Of a stretch of DNA of 64,000 nt, positions 46,799 through 57,189 are shown piece by piece. Positions within the stretch are counted from its first letter, which is position 1; each line of letters opens with the position of its first letter. The notes beneath the pieces were generated by a model that saw only the letters and a program-made list of their open reading frames with translations, was not told the DNA's origin and did not search any database. The stretch is from Eriocheir sinensis (lineage: Eukaryota; Arthropoda; Malacostraca; Decapoda; Varunidae). The position numbers and the translations under genes are program-made. The stretch covers positions 6,118,920 through 6,182,919 of the forward strand of contig NC_066549.1 of assembly GCF_024679095.1 (NCBI RefSeq), in the 5' to 3' direction.

Positions 46799-47113
46799 CG
46801 TGAGAAGCTTAATAATGAGTCTTGCGTTAGGGGAGGACAGTACTTTTGTGACTGTTGGGCGCCGATTAATTAAGGGAATGGTTCAGGAAGCGTTGATGAA
46901 GAGAACGAAACAAGTGTTGTCTCCTGTTATCTGATGGAGGGTGACTGAAAAGAAGTAATATTACCCACCACAAAAGAAACTTGTAATAAATTGGAGTATA
47001 TTGTAATTTTCATTTCTTCTAACGGATGGCGTGCAGCAATGCTCTGTAACGCTGATGCACCAGTGTCGCCGGTAAAACTAGCGTGCCCTGTGCATCGCCT
47101 GTAGTGCTTGCTG

Positions 47114-47404
47114 TGTTGACCGATGATAGTTGGAAAGTTTCGTTTAGTCGGCGCAACATCTGTGGTCATATGTCGGAGAGAGAGAAGGGGAAGGAATTAT
47201 AGGAGAAGGAAACAGATCCCAGGAGACGGGACACAACCCCCGATTAATACCTGGTACCCATTCACTGCTGGGTGGACAGGGGCGTAGGGTATCGGAAAAG
47301 CCGCCCAAATTTTTCCACTCCGCCCAGGAATCGAACCCGGGCTCTCTCGGTTGTGAGCCGAGTGTGCTAACCACTGCACCACGAAGCCCCCTGTTGACCG
47401 ATGA
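47114..47404 (-). mobile_element. tRNA-Val-derived SINE with a 13-bp target-site duplication
   Basis: TGTTGACCGATGA occurs perfectly at 47114-47126 and 47392-47404 and brackets a 265-base insert. On the minus strand the insert starts with a tRNA-like head (47316-47388). It continues with GGGTACCAGGTATTAATCGG and GGGATCTGTTTCCTTCTCC and ends with CAGATGTTGCGCCGACTAAA then CGAAACTTTCCAAC. The 3' end is not poly(A), which suggests a 3' tail shared with a partner LINE. Intact duplications and a well-paired head make this one of the younger insertions here. Confidence 0.9.
47316..47388 (-). tRNA. tRNA-Val(CAC)-like sequence, SINE head (not a functional tRNA)
   Basis: The D stem GTGC/GCAC and anticodon stem CTCGG/CCGAG are perfect. 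The loop CTCACAA places CAC at the anticodon, and the T arm CCGGG-TTCGATT-CCTGG has one G-T pair. The acceptor stem GGCTTCG/GCGGAGT pairs badly and no CCA-compatible discriminator context follows. The sequence continues directly into the SINE body, so it is read as a pol III promoter head. Confidence 0.7.
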
Positions 47405-47479
47405 GGCGGCAATGTGTGTTCCATTCTGCAGTGCGTCTATTTTTCTTTGGACAATACTTAACACTGCGGACCATGTTAG

Positions 47480-47735
47480 CAATGACGGTTTATTTTGTTC
47501 TGAGGGATATCATTTGCGTTTATTTTGTTTTCAAGGTCAACTTTAGTAAATCATTTGGGTTATATTTTGTTTACCAGGAGCAACGTTTATAATTTTTTTT
47601 TCAGAGCCAACGTCAGCATATAGCGTTCATTTTGTTTCCAGGAGCAGCGTTAGCATTTATATTATTTTCAGGGCGAGCATTAGCATTTAGAGTTTAATCT
47701 GTTTCACGGGGCAACAATAGCATTTGCCATTTATC
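47480..47735. repeat. Degenerate tandem repeat, period about 45-50 bp
   Basis: Units with TTTATTTTGTTTNCAGGAGC, CAACGTTAGCAT recur about five times with many differences. Confidence 0.65.
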
Positions 47736-48199
47736 CAGTCAAGGGCAAGGGCAAGTCATCGCATATTTTCTTTTCAGTGTCCGTATCCTCGACAACAAAA
47801 ATCAGCAATGGTTGGCTCTTTTAGTATGCATGGTTGTTATTGTTGTTGCTGTTGTTTTGATGTTGTTGGTATTTTCAGTGTTATTGTTGCTGTTGCCGGT
47901 ATGTTTGTTGCTATTGTCTTTCTTTGTCGTATAGTTCTTGTTCTAGTTTTGCATGCTATTGTTGCACCGTATTTTTGCATGTGGAAATGTGTATACGTGT
48001 GCAGACCCTCGGCACAGGTACACCTTTCCTTGAAGCGTTTTTATTCATCTCCGTATTTACATTATAAAAATCAAACTGGTCCTTGCACTTCCTTCGCATG
48101 ACAACGTTCAAACTGCAAAGTCCTCGTGCAAGTTATTTTATATTTCTTGTACGAGGCAGACACCAAAAAGGATGTAATAAAATCCTATATACACAACAT
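47736..48199. other. Unassigned sequence with a GTTGTT patch
   Basis: TTGTTGTTGCTGTTG-like patch at 47830-47905. The Val/Cys-rich plus frame there is low-complexity. Confidence 0.55.
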
Positions 48200-48990
48200 G
48201 ACCAAGAGGGAGGGACATGACAGAGCCTTCAAGATCCCATACCTATCGCGAGACCTATTTGTTCCCGTCCACTGCCTCGACAAACCTTGAGACCCAGCCT
48301 TGGCATTACCGAGAAAGACATGACAAAGCTATCAATATCCCATACCTATCGCGAGACCTATTTGTTCCCGTCCACTGCCTCGACAAACCTTGAGACCCAG
48401 CCTTGGCATTACCGAGAAAGACAGGACAAAGCTATCAATATCCCATACCTATCGCGAGACTCATTCATTTCCGTCCCCGGCCACGACAACCCTGAGACCC
48501 ATCCTTCATAGACCCATAAGTTCGCTTCCATGGTTACGATGTCTCCAGACCCATCCTTCAGACCCATTTGTTCCCCTCCGCAACCGCGAGACCCATTTAT
48601 TTCCGTCCCCGGCCACGACAACCCTGAGACCCATCCTTCATAGACCCATAAGTTCGCTTCCATGGTCACGATATGTTTCCAGACCCATTCTTCACAGACC
48701 TATTTGTTCCCATCCATAACCACGAGACCTATTTATTTCCGTCCCCGGCCACGACAACCCTGAGACCCATCCTTCACAGACCCATAAGTTCGCTTCCATG
48801 GTCACGATATGTTTCCAGACCCATTCTTCACAGACCTATTTGTTCCCATCCATAACCACGACACACTTCAAGACCCAATTTTCACAGACCCATTTGTTTA
48901 ACCCCTACGGACACGACTAACCTCAGACTCCTCCTTCGTAAGACCCATCTGTTCGCGCCCACGGCATCGAGCAGTCCTCGGACCCAACCT
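48200..48990. repeat. Higher-order tandem array: 103-bp units then 132-136-bp units
   Basis: CATACCTATCGCGAGAC marks units at about 48238, 48341 and 48444 (103 bases). After that, CCGTCCCCGGCCACGACAAC marks units at 48471, 48603 and 48739 (132 and 136 bases). Both types appear built from a shorter element of about 45 bases (AGACCCAT..TTGTTCCC.TCC...CACGA). Frames over it are repeat translations. Confidence 0.93.
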
Positions 48991-49195
48991 TCCTAGACCA
49001 ACACCCCGCCGCTTGTGGTGCCTCCTGCGCATGTAAACTCTCTTTGGAATATTCACCAAACTTTGCCCAAAGAGGGAAAAAAAACTTCATTCCGGTAAGC
49101 GCTGCTGCATCTACTCAATATGCATTCAGCTTTTCTGGGAGAGGAGAGGGGAGTGTTTTAAGAGTGGTGTGGAGAGTAAAGTTAGGCAATAAAAT
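48991..49195. other. Unassigned sequence
   Basis: No gene recognised. Confidence 0.5.
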
Positions 49196-49665
49196 GTGTC
49201 TGAGTGAGGGTGTGCTTGGTGTGGGTGGAGTGGGTGGAGTGGGTGGTGGTGTGGCGGAGTGGGACAGGCGCGGCAGAGCGTGGGTGATGATATACGTTTA
49301 TAGGACGCATAAGAACGGTAATGGCGAGATGGTGATGCATTGATGTGGTGCTGTGGTGGAGGTGGTGAGGTGGGCGAAATGTGGGAGTGGAGGGTGGTGG
49401 TGGTGGTGGTGGATTTGGTGAGGTGAGTGAGATGGGATGTGGTGGAGTGGTGTGACTTGGGTGTGTGGTTGTAGTGGTGTTGGTGGTGGTGGTGTGGTTG
49501 TGGGGGCGTGGTTGTAGTGGTGTTGGTGTTGGTGGTGTGGTTGTCGGGGTGTGGTTGTAGTAGTGTTGGTGTTGGTGGTGTGGTTGTGGGGGTGTGGTTG
49601 TAGCGGAGGTGGTGGTGGTGAGGTGGTGAGGTGGCTGTGTTGATAGGTGGGGGTGAGGTAGAGAG
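49196..49665. repeat. GT/GGT-rich minisatellite region
   Basis: GGTGGAGTG units at 49215-49255, (GGT)n near 49395-49413, and a unit of 43-50 bases (GGTGGTGTGGTTGTGGGGGT, GTGGTTGTAGTGGTGTTG) repeated about three times at 49470-49610. Confidence 0.9.
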
Positions 49666-49771
49666 GTCGGCTTTTTCAGGACACTTCTTCGGCTCCGGAA
49701 TCTCTATAAATTATTCTCAGCCATTTCAAAAGGAGGCGTCATGCACCGTAACACTAATCGAGATAATTACA

Positions 49772-49847
49772 TTTTTTTTACAATAACGGAGGAAGTTCAA
49801 GGGCGAAAAAACAAGAAAAAAACATGTCCGCTAAACGCTGCTCCTGG
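49772..49847 (-). mobile_element. Family A copy, diverged
   Basis: T-run, ACAATAACGGAGGAAGTTCA, AGGGCG, ATGTCCGCTAAACGCTGCTC. The foldback element at 49918 lies 70 bases downstream. Confidence 0.7.
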
Positions 49848-49917
49848 GAAGAAAAAAAAGAAAACAGATTAAATGGTGTTGAGCGAATTGAACTTAGAAA
49901 GGATCTCTAGGTATAAA

Positions 49918-50070
49918 AAAAAAAAAATGGCTCTCAAAACGGGAACTCCACCTCAAAAATAAGTTGATATTTTAAAACAAATGGTGTCCAAGTCCATACA
50001 CGTTTCATTGTTTTAAAATACTAACTTATTTTTGAGGTGGAGTTCCCGTTTTGAGAGCCATTTTTTTTTT
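49918..50070. mobile_element. 153-bp foldback element (62-bp inverted arms)
   Basis: The left arm (49918-49979) and the right arm (50009-50070) are reverse complements at 60 of 62 positions. The arms read A-run, TGGCTCTCAAAACGGGAACT, CCACCTCAAAAATAAGTT, TTTTAAAACA. The 29-base loop starts AATGGTGTCCAAG. The two mismatches are adjacent (GA against AG). No clear target duplication is visible. It could be a young MITE or a long RNA hairpin locus. Near-identity of the arms implies recent origin or selection. Confidence 0.85.
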
Positions 50071-50285
50071 CAGCACTGCTCGGCGAATTACATCCTTTTT
50101 TCTATTTAGCGTAAAAGTTGACTCTTTCAGCGTCATGAGTTGCTGAGCCGCGGTTTTCTTCTTGCCTTTTTCACAGCTCACTCCTCTTTGTTGCTATTTA
50201 TATTCCACTTCTTTTTATTTTACCTTCATGGCTCACTTTTTCTCTTTCGTTTTGTCATCTTTAAGTCTGAGGCTGGTATCACTAG
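50071..50285. other. Unassigned sequence
   Basis: T-rich, no gene recognised. Confidence 0.5.
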
Positions 50286-50289
50286 AGGA

Positions 50290-50695
50290 TGTCGGGGGGG
50301 GGGGGAGTGGCAGAGGGAGGATAGTGTGGTTGGGGTGACGGTAAGGGTGGTGGAGCTGGGTTGGTGTGGCTGGGGTGGAGGTGGGACGGGGTGACGCTAA
50401 GGGTGGTGGAGCTGGGTTGGTGTGGCTGGGGTGGAGGTGGGACGGGGTGACGGTAAGGGTGGTGGAGCAAGCTGGTGTGGCTGGGGTGGAGGTGGGACGG
50501 GATGACGGTAAGATGGTGGAGCAGGCTGGTGTGGCTGGGGTGGAGGTGGGACGGGATGACGGTAAGATGGTGGAGCAAGCTGGTGTGGCTGGGGTGGAGG
50601 TGGGACGGTGTGACGGTAAGGGTGGTGGAGCAAGCTGGTGTGGCTGGGGTGGAGGTGGGACGGGGTGGCGGGGGTGGTGTGGCTAGGGAGTGACG
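50290..50695. repeat. 54-57-bp G-rich minisatellite, 6-7 units
   Basis: GCTGGTGTGGCTGGGGTGGA, GGTGGGACGGG(G/A)TGACGGTA recurs with starts near 50362, 50419, 50473, 50527, 50581 and 50636. A G-run of 10 lies at about 50295. Because 54 is a multiple of three, frames stay open and give repetitive Gly/Trp/Val peptides without known function. Confidence 0.95.
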
Positions 50696-51030
50696 TTGGT
50701 ACCGTCCTGATTATGCTGAACTGAGGATGAAGGCATCATAAAAAACACTACCAAAACACCTAAACAATTAACTGGTCTGCTTCATGTAACCTATAAAAGC
50801 TTTTACTAAGGCAATCCTAAACAGAGTAATCGCACAAGTTTCAACCCAGTCCATAAAACAAGGATGATTTTTTGTCTGCATTCGGTACAATTAGCCGCAT
50901 GCATGTTATCAAATAAGTTGTCGAGAATTCCACGCGTAAAATTAAGCACTCTGCATGGCTGTTATAGACCGCGACAAAATATTTCACTCGAGTAAATCTT
51001 CAGCAGTCCTCAAGCCGCTCAGGAGGCAGA
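50696..51030. other. Unassigned sequence
   Basis: No gene or repeat recognised. Confidence 0.5.
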
Positions 51031-51133
51031 TTTAGGAGCAATAAGTAGCGGGTTTTTTTTTTTTTCATTATTATTATTATTATTTTTTTTTTTTACTCCC
51101 TTGCACTGTCCCCTCTGCTGTAAAAAAAAAATA
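51031..51133 (+). mobile_element. Family A copy, second subtype
   Basis: TTTAGGAGCAATAAGTAGCG, expanded T-runs with ATTATTATT, TTGCACTGTCCCCTCTGCTG, A-run. It has CTCTGCTGTAA where the common subtype has CTTTGTTGTAA. Confidence 0.82.
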
Positions 51134-51290
51134 TATAAAATAAAATAACGTAAACGAGACGCACAGAAAGATTTAAGAAAGAAGCGACATGCATCCATTA
51201 AACATCACAAAGGCGCTTTTAATGAAGAAAGGCATTAGGTAAGGTTATACAATATTTAAAAAAATATTCACAGCTTTCCTAGAAACTGAT

Positions 51291-51402
51291 TTATCTTTTT
51301 TGGCCACTCTACTCTATTTTGGAGCAGTAAGTAGCGGGCTTTTTCTTCATATTGTTTTCTTTTTTTTTTACGCCCTTGCACTGTCTCCTCTGCTGTAAAA
51401 AA
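51291..51402 (+). mobile_element. Family A copy, second subtype
   Basis: GGCCACTCTACTCTATTTTG, GAGCAGTAAGTAGCGGGCTT, TTGCACTGTCTCCTCTGCTG. Same subtype and orientation as the copy 260 bases upstream. Confidence 0.82.
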
Positions 51403-51885
51403 GAATATCTACGAAGACGGGAAATATAAATCGGAAGTCTATCGTTTTAAGTCCAACGGCAAAGAGCCATTCAATAAGTTACCTTGTTTTCCGAAAGCAC
51501 TCCAGCCCAGCCTTAAATGTCTTTTTTTTCTAGTTCGAGGAAGGGAGTCGTTTGTACCAGCTGCCGTGGGAATACATATTCATTTATTGCTTTACCAAAA
51601 CGTTGCTGAGTCGGAAAACAGTAAAGGGTTCTGTTTAAATAACGTCTCGTGTAATAAGATACAGCAGCCCGCCTCGGCAGGGTCGGGCAGAGCAGTATTG
51701 TGGGTGAGCGAAATTGGAGCATGTACGTTAATGGCCCTCGTAAGACCGTAAGCCAATTAAGTGAAATGCCTGAGGAAAGGTGCTCGAGGGGAACATTCAG
51801 AAGCGTGGAAAGAGGAGAAAATGGAGCAAAATCATGGTACATTTTTCACTTTATGATATTAAGAGTCGTATTACAAGACATTTAG
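51403..51885. other. Unassigned sequence
   Basis: Short open frames on both strands without recognisable domains. Confidence 0.45.
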
Positions 51886-52078
51886 CCGCCCAAGAGCACA
51901 TATTTGACAAGGCTTTCCAGTCCAGTCATTTCCAGGGGTAGTTTTATGACCCTGGTGGTAGTGCAAGTCTTCTTCTGTAGCATGAACCTGAAGAAATACC
52001 CATTGGAGCCTGACTGACCCCCTCTTTGACCTTTAGAAATGGCTGATGTGAGAAGCGAGTGTGTCTAATAATACCAAC
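51886..52078 (-). repeat. Family B dispersed repeat, full copy
   Basis: AAGAGCACATATTTGACAAG, TTTATGACCCTGGTGGTAGT, CCCCTCTTTGACCTTTAGAA, GGCTGATGTGAGAAGCGAG. Closest to the copy at 25455-25660. Confidence 0.88.
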
Positions 52079-52085
52079 CTAAGTT

Positions 52086-52955
52086 TTTAAAGTATTGCAA
52101 GGTGACATGAAAGTGTATTGAAGGAGTGCAGTGACAGGAGAGTGTACTGAAGGATTGCAGAATGACAGAAAAGTGTATTGAAGGAGTGCAGTGACAGGAG
52201 AGTGTACTGAAGGATTGCAGAGTGACAGGAAAGTGTATTGAAGGAGTGCAGTGACAGGAGAGTGTACTGAAGGATTGCAGAGTGACAGAAAAGTGTATTG
52301 AAGGATTGCAGTGACAGAGAAGTGTATTAATGGATTGCTGAGTGACAGAAAAGTGTATTGAAGGATTCCAGGGTGACAGAAAGGTGTATTGAAGGATTGA
52401 AGTGACAGGAGAGTGTATTGAAGGATTCCAGAGTGACAGGAAAGTGTATTGAAGGATTCCAGGGTGACAGGAAAGTGTATTGAAGGATTCCAGGGTGACA
52501 GGAAAGTGTATTGAAGGATTGCAGGGTGACAGGAGAGTGTACTGAAGGATTGCAGAGTGACAGAAAAGTGTACTGAAGGATTGAAGAGTGACAGGAAAGT
52601 GTATTGAAGGATTGCTGAGTGACAGGAAAGTGTATTGAAGGATTGCAGGGTGACAGGAAAGTGTATTGAAGGATTGCAGGGTGACAGGAAAGTGTATTGA
52701 AGGATTGCAGAGTGACAGGAAAGTGTACTGAAGGATTCCAGGGTGACAGGAAAGTGTATTGGAGGATTGAAGTGACAGGAAAGTGTATTGAAGGATTGCA
52801 GAGTGACAGGAAAGTGTATTGAAGGATTGCAGAGTGACAGGAAAGTGTATTGAAGGATTGCAGAGTGACAGGAAAGTGTATTGAAGGATTCCAGGATGAC
52901 AGGAAAGTGTATTGAAGGATTGCAGAGTGACAGGAAAGTGTATTGATGCGCCTCA
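52086..52955. repeat. 31-bp minisatellite, about 28 units
   Basis: GTGACAGGAAAGTGTATTGA plus AGGATTGCAGA repeated for 870 bases, with variants (TTCCAGG, AGTGCA, TATTGA/TACTGA). Shortened units without GAG occur at about 52130, 52300, 52400 and 52770. The minus strand has no stop for 645 bases and would encode a 31-residue periodic peptide. All frames share this property, so coding is unlikely. Confidence 0.97.
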
Positions 52956-53599
52956 GGGAAATAGACCGCACTTTAATACTGGGAGACCAACCAAGGGATA
53001 GATCAGCTGAAAAACAACAACTCTGGCTTATTCGCTGATAACAATACAGATTTTTTCAGTGGATTTGCTACACGTCCCGTTAAGAGAAGCAACACATGTG
53101 GTCAAAGCATTTAATCAGTGCCTCTCTAAACACACTACTTCCCCGAGAGTTCTTCCTTCAGTTCATTATGTAGCTCTTCGCTGGGCGCTGCAAATCAACT
53201 TAAAAAAATACAATATGTCAAATTTTTGCTTTGTTTGTCGTCAAAACTGCTCTGTGTTGTACTACTAAATTTATGAAGTTTTCCAACACTTCTCTAACCC
53301 TTTTTCCAATATATGTTACCAATACGAGCGCTAGACAATCATCACCTCACTTTACGATCAACATGATACCAATGTCAAGCTTGTACGGCAAAACTACACG
53401 TAAACAATATCTAACCATATCGATTCTATAAACACGGCCACAAGGATCAGAGGGGTCACACGGTTCAAAGGGCAGATACATCTACACAGCCCAACAGACT
53501 ATTCCTCGGATAAGGTTTCTGCGTTGACAAGAACTTATAAATATTAACACTAAGCTCTGGCCCGGGCTATAGGAATATATCTTACGGTGCCGGCTTTAG
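52956..53599. other. Single-copy region, nothing recognised
   Basis: No gene, RNA or repeat recognised. Confidence 0.5.
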
Positions 53600-54000
53600 C
53601 AACCCGGTACATACTGAATGTCCACCAGGCGGTGGTAGGGTAGCGCGGTAACCAGTGGACGACGCGGATGGACGACGTGGGGACGACGCACGACCTCACC
53701 ACCATTTTTTTTTTTCCAGTCCGAGGGGATTGGCCACACCACACCCTGACCCTGACCTGAAGACCACCCACCACTAGAGGAAGCCGTCCAGAAGCGAAAG
53801 CGAATCGGGGGGGGGGCATGAGCCAATGCAATGATGGCGAAACTATAAACACGCGCTCTGCGCCAGAACGGGCGGGGGGCGACCAGCCCCCCCTGAAGAA
53901 GAAAGCCTGAAGCCCGACCATCAGCCCCCACACTGGAATGCTAATGGGGCGCAATACACAACGTAAAAGAAAGAAAGAAAAAAAAAAAAAAAAAAAAAAA
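53600..54000 (+). mobile_element. SINE family D, long diverged copy
   Basis: Box-A-like GGTAGGGTAGCGCGGTAACC near 53632. Then GAGGGGATTGGCCACACC and GGCATGAGCCAATGCAATGA are homologous in order to the body of 55792-56027. Then TGGCGAAACTATAAACACGC, CTGCGCCAGAACGGGCGGGG, a GC-rich palindromic GGGGGGCGACCAGCCCCCC, and an A-run of about 26. The overlapping minus-strand frame of 175 codons is a shadow. Confidence 0.65.
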
Positions 54001-54122
54001 CCGTTATGGATACTGATATGAGTGTTTGCGTTGTTAAAGTGTTCTCTCTGATCACCTGACGACGAAAGGCTCCCCATAATCTGAAGTGCTTTTTACAATA
54101 GTGGGGGAAACTAATTTTGATG

Positions 54123-54371
54123 TTAACTCCTTTACTGCAGATTTCCTACAAGAAGACACCACCAAGCTATAGGAGTGGAACAAAAAGTGGCTGCTACAAT
54201 TCAATGAAGAAAAATGTAAAGTCATGCACCTTATTAGGGGATATCCAGCATACCAATACCACATGGGAAACACTCCACTATCCACCACACAGGCAAAGAA
54301 AGACATAGGACTATAGCTTACCAGGATAACAGTGAAAGCCAAATCCGTGCCAATCGCAGCGGACAGGTTAA
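54123..54371 (+). mobile_element. TTAA-flanked piggyBac-like MITE carrying an RT fragment, copy 3
   Basis: The element is 249 bases. The left end is TTAACTCCTTTACTGCAG. The reverse complement of the right end is TTAACCTGTCCGCTGCGATT. The interior matches copies 1 and 2 base for base over most of its length. The RT frame has two stops: TAG after TTKL and TAG after DIGL. Residues EEKCKVMHL, AYQYHMGNTPLSTT and KAKSVPIAAD remain visible. Confidence 0.82.
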
Positions 54372-54640
54372 GAAAAACTGAGTGAGAAAGAAAGAAAATG
54401 AGAATGTAACTAGTTTTGTGCATTCGAAGGTCAGGGAAGTAGACAAAAATCGCGGACAACAGTGTGGAAGAAAAACAACAAAACCAAAACCAAAAATAAA
54501 CACGTACGCATTCCCCACCGTCGGGAAGTAGAGCAAGGCGAGAAAACAAGGAGAAAATAAGGAGACAATATATGACGGCAATGTCCTTCGGGGGAGTCTT
54601 ATTTTGTTTCCTCACAACGGGGAGAGACGCAGGGAAGGGG
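54372..54640. other. Unassigned sequence
   Basis: No gene or repeat recognised. Confidence 0.5.
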
Positions 54641-55046
<406 letters not shown>

Positions 55047-55304
55047 AAACCAGTTAGTCGGAAAATCTGCATAATTGCGAATATTTAGTATAGTAATCTT
55101 TGGTTATTATGACAAAGTTTATTTTTATCACCGACATGAAGCGTGAAAAATATGTGCTAGCTTGTGGGTGGAGGAGGCTGACGGACCGGTGATTTAAAGG
55201 CGGCGAAACTCAGTCACGCAAAGAACGGTTCGGTTTTCCCATACTCAAACAGGCTATTCTAAGGGTTCTCTAGACACCAGCGTAAGAGGTGACGTAAGAG
55301 GTGG

Positions 55305-55430
55305 TGAAGAAAAGAGAAAGGGAAAGAAGGAAAGGGAAGGAAAGAAAGACAAAGAGAGGAAAAGAAAGAAAGGAAAAGAAAGAAGAAAAAAGGAAAAGAA
55401 AGAAAAAATGAATAGAAAGGAAACAAAAAG

Positions 55431-55494
<64 letters not shown>
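55305..55494. repeat. Purine tract and (GA)n microsatellite
   Basis: AAAGAAAGGAAA-type sequence at 55305-55433 resembles the tract at 54740-54894. A GA run of about 60 bases follows (55434-55494). The pair looks like a duplicated purine-plus-GA module. The interval 55042-55304 shows no gene. Confidence 0.96.
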
Positions 55495-55497
<3 letters not shown>

Positions 55498-55791
55498 TTT
55501 AGTTTTCAACCCTTTTTTTATGCCGCTCACCGTTAGAGTAAAATTGAAATAGCTCCTGATTCTAGTTGATCATCAAATGTTCTTCCCTAAAATCTCTACT
55601 TTATTCTCAGGAGACAAATGTTGTAGCTTTTCTTTTCTTTATAATGTTTCTTAACCATCCATAATGTTCATCATATTCCCTGATATTAGGTCTCGTCTTC
55701 TTCTGAGCCACCTGAAGCAGACAAAACACAGACCCTGCTTCAATAACCGATGCTATTTTTCTCACATGTTCCTTTAGTGGTCACATGCTCC
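55495..55791. other. Unassigned sequence
   Basis: No gene. CTTTAGTGGTCA occurs twice at about 55771 and 55791, a 20-base duplication at the start of the following SINE. Confidence 0.5.
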
Positions 55792-56340
55792 TTTAGTGGT
55801 CAGCGCGCCGGCGTGGTGTTCAGGAGGACTAAGGTTCAAGTCCCCCGCCTCTACTCGTTGACGATTTTTTGTCTTTCGCAGAGTGGCCAGAGACAACCCA
55901 CCTGCTGTCCTGATGAACACTTATTTTCCAGGACTCTAGCGAGACTTTCAGGAGGATCAAGAGAAACAGCAGGTGGCAGCATGAGTAAAGCAGGAATGGC
56001 GCCATTATAAAACACTTGCCTGTGCTACAAGTCCATCGACTCTAACTTGAACCGTGTGGCTTGGGCCGGGGAAACCTCCATTGTTTACAGATCTAGCGAT
56101 GACCTGCTCATGGCGATCTGTCTCACTGTTAGTTTGTACGTTATCTATTTATGGAACATATATATTCATAATACGACTGCATGGTGTTATGAATGGCTTG
56201 GGATTAAAGGGAAAGACAACGTGTGAGTCGCGCCCCAGGGCTCAAGTTAAAATCGATAGACTATAACGGGCTAGGGCCGACCAACAGGACCCATCATGAA
56301 AAAAGCCTACCAGCGTGATAGGACTATGTAAAAAAAAAAA
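55792..56340 (+). mobile_element. SINE family D, full-length copy interrupted by a TA-flanked element
   Basis: The tRNA-like head at 55792-55850 has box A TTTAGTGGTCAGCGCGC and box B GGTTCAAGTCCC. The body follows (GCAGAGTGGCCAGAGACAAC, CAGCATGAGTAAAGCAGGAA), then TGGCGCCATTATAAAACACT and TGCCTGTGCTA. A 234-base insertion (next entry) breaks it here. It resumes TAACGGGCTAGGGCCGA, CAGGACCCATC, AGCCTACCAGCG and a 10-base A tail. Without the insert it is about 315 bases. Confidence 0.72.
56028..56261. mobile_element. 234-bp TA-flanked MITE inserted in a SINE
   Basis: The 23-base ends GTCCATCGACTCTAACTTG+AACC (left) and GTCTATCGATTTTAACTTG+AGCC (right, reverse-complemented) match at 19 of 23 positions, and all four differences are transitions. 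The left end has three extra bases (CAA). TA precedes (56026-56027) and follows (56262-56263). Removing the insert plus one TA restores a SINE sequence colinear with family D. TA duplication is typical of Tc1/mariner-type elements. There is no transposase. Confidence 0.7.
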
Positions 56341-56639
56341 TCAACGTTCGTCCATCCCTCCTCTGCCCCACCACAGCCGTCCACCCCTCGCAAAATCTCA
56401 TCCCATCTAAGAAGACCATCCAATCAGACTGAATAGCCTATAGAAACCCAGGTGTCTCAAGGTGAGCATTCGGTGACGTCCCAGACAGAAGGTGGCGAGA
56501 ATGGACGTCAACAAATTTAGGTTATCTAAAACTTTCCTTTGACAATATCCATTCCCTTGAGATAAGGTCCATCAATAGCTGTCGGCCAAACCTCGTTCCT
56601 TTCTTTTTTCTCTTTCTCTGAACATCCTCTCACTCTTCT
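56341..56639. other. Unassigned sequence
   Basis: No gene or repeat recognised. Confidence 0.45.
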
Positions 56640-56890
56640 TCATGGGGTCAATACTTCCGACAGCTCTCCACCGCCAAGCCCGATCATACGGCTCGTCTTT
56701 TGACAGCTGGTTTTTTTTCTATCAAATCCTTGCCTATACAGTTCATCCGCCTCCGCTTTGGTCTTCCTCTCCTACTCTTGTTCTGTACTTCCATCTTCAT
56801 CAATCCTCTCTCTTCGTATATCTCTCCTCTACACAAGCTTTCCATGAACTACCTTCACGGGCTTCGTGGTTATTTCAAGCATATAAATTT
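56640..56890 (-). pseudogene. C-terminal tail of an RTE-type non-LTR retrotransposon
   Basis: The minus strand encodes VQNKSRRGRPKRRRMNCIGK then DLIEK (about 56718-56782). After a frameshift it gives YDRAWRWRAV and SIDPMKK (about 56640-56690). GRPKRRxMxCIxxDL, then DRxxWRxxV, then xxxDP is the standard end of endonuclease/reverse-transcriptase proteins of RTE-like elements. It is better preserved than the relic at 10285. The plus-strand 138-codon frame is its shadow. Confidence 0.72.
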
Positions 56891-57189
56891 TCTTCGTTAA
56901 TAATACTATGGCACAAACTGGACCAGACACAAAAAAATTGGGGTAGAAGTTTATTAAATTTAGCAAAGGTGGAAAGCCGTTCGGAGGCTGCCGTTAGTTT
57001 GTTAGTTGGTAATAACCGACATCTTTTAGTAAGGGAGAGTCTGGAACACGTCCGTTAAGTATGTGTGATGTGAATACAATAAACACAAACTAATAATACT
57101 GCAGGACTATGAGCAGTCTTTAATACACTACGGGAATCACTGTGTTGACGTATATCATCTCCTGTTTACTGAGGATTCTTTGTTCTTCT
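56891..57189. other. Unassigned sequence
   Basis: No gene or repeat recognised. Confidence 0.5.

Noticed and set aside
47316..47388. Functional tRNA-Val gene
   Set aside because: The D, anticodon and T arms pair well, but the acceptor stem does not. The sequence runs into a SINE body within a 13-bp target duplication.
53550..54077. 175-codon minus-strand frame
   Set aside because: It overlaps a SINE with its A tail (read as a poly-Phe stretch) and has no recognisable domain.
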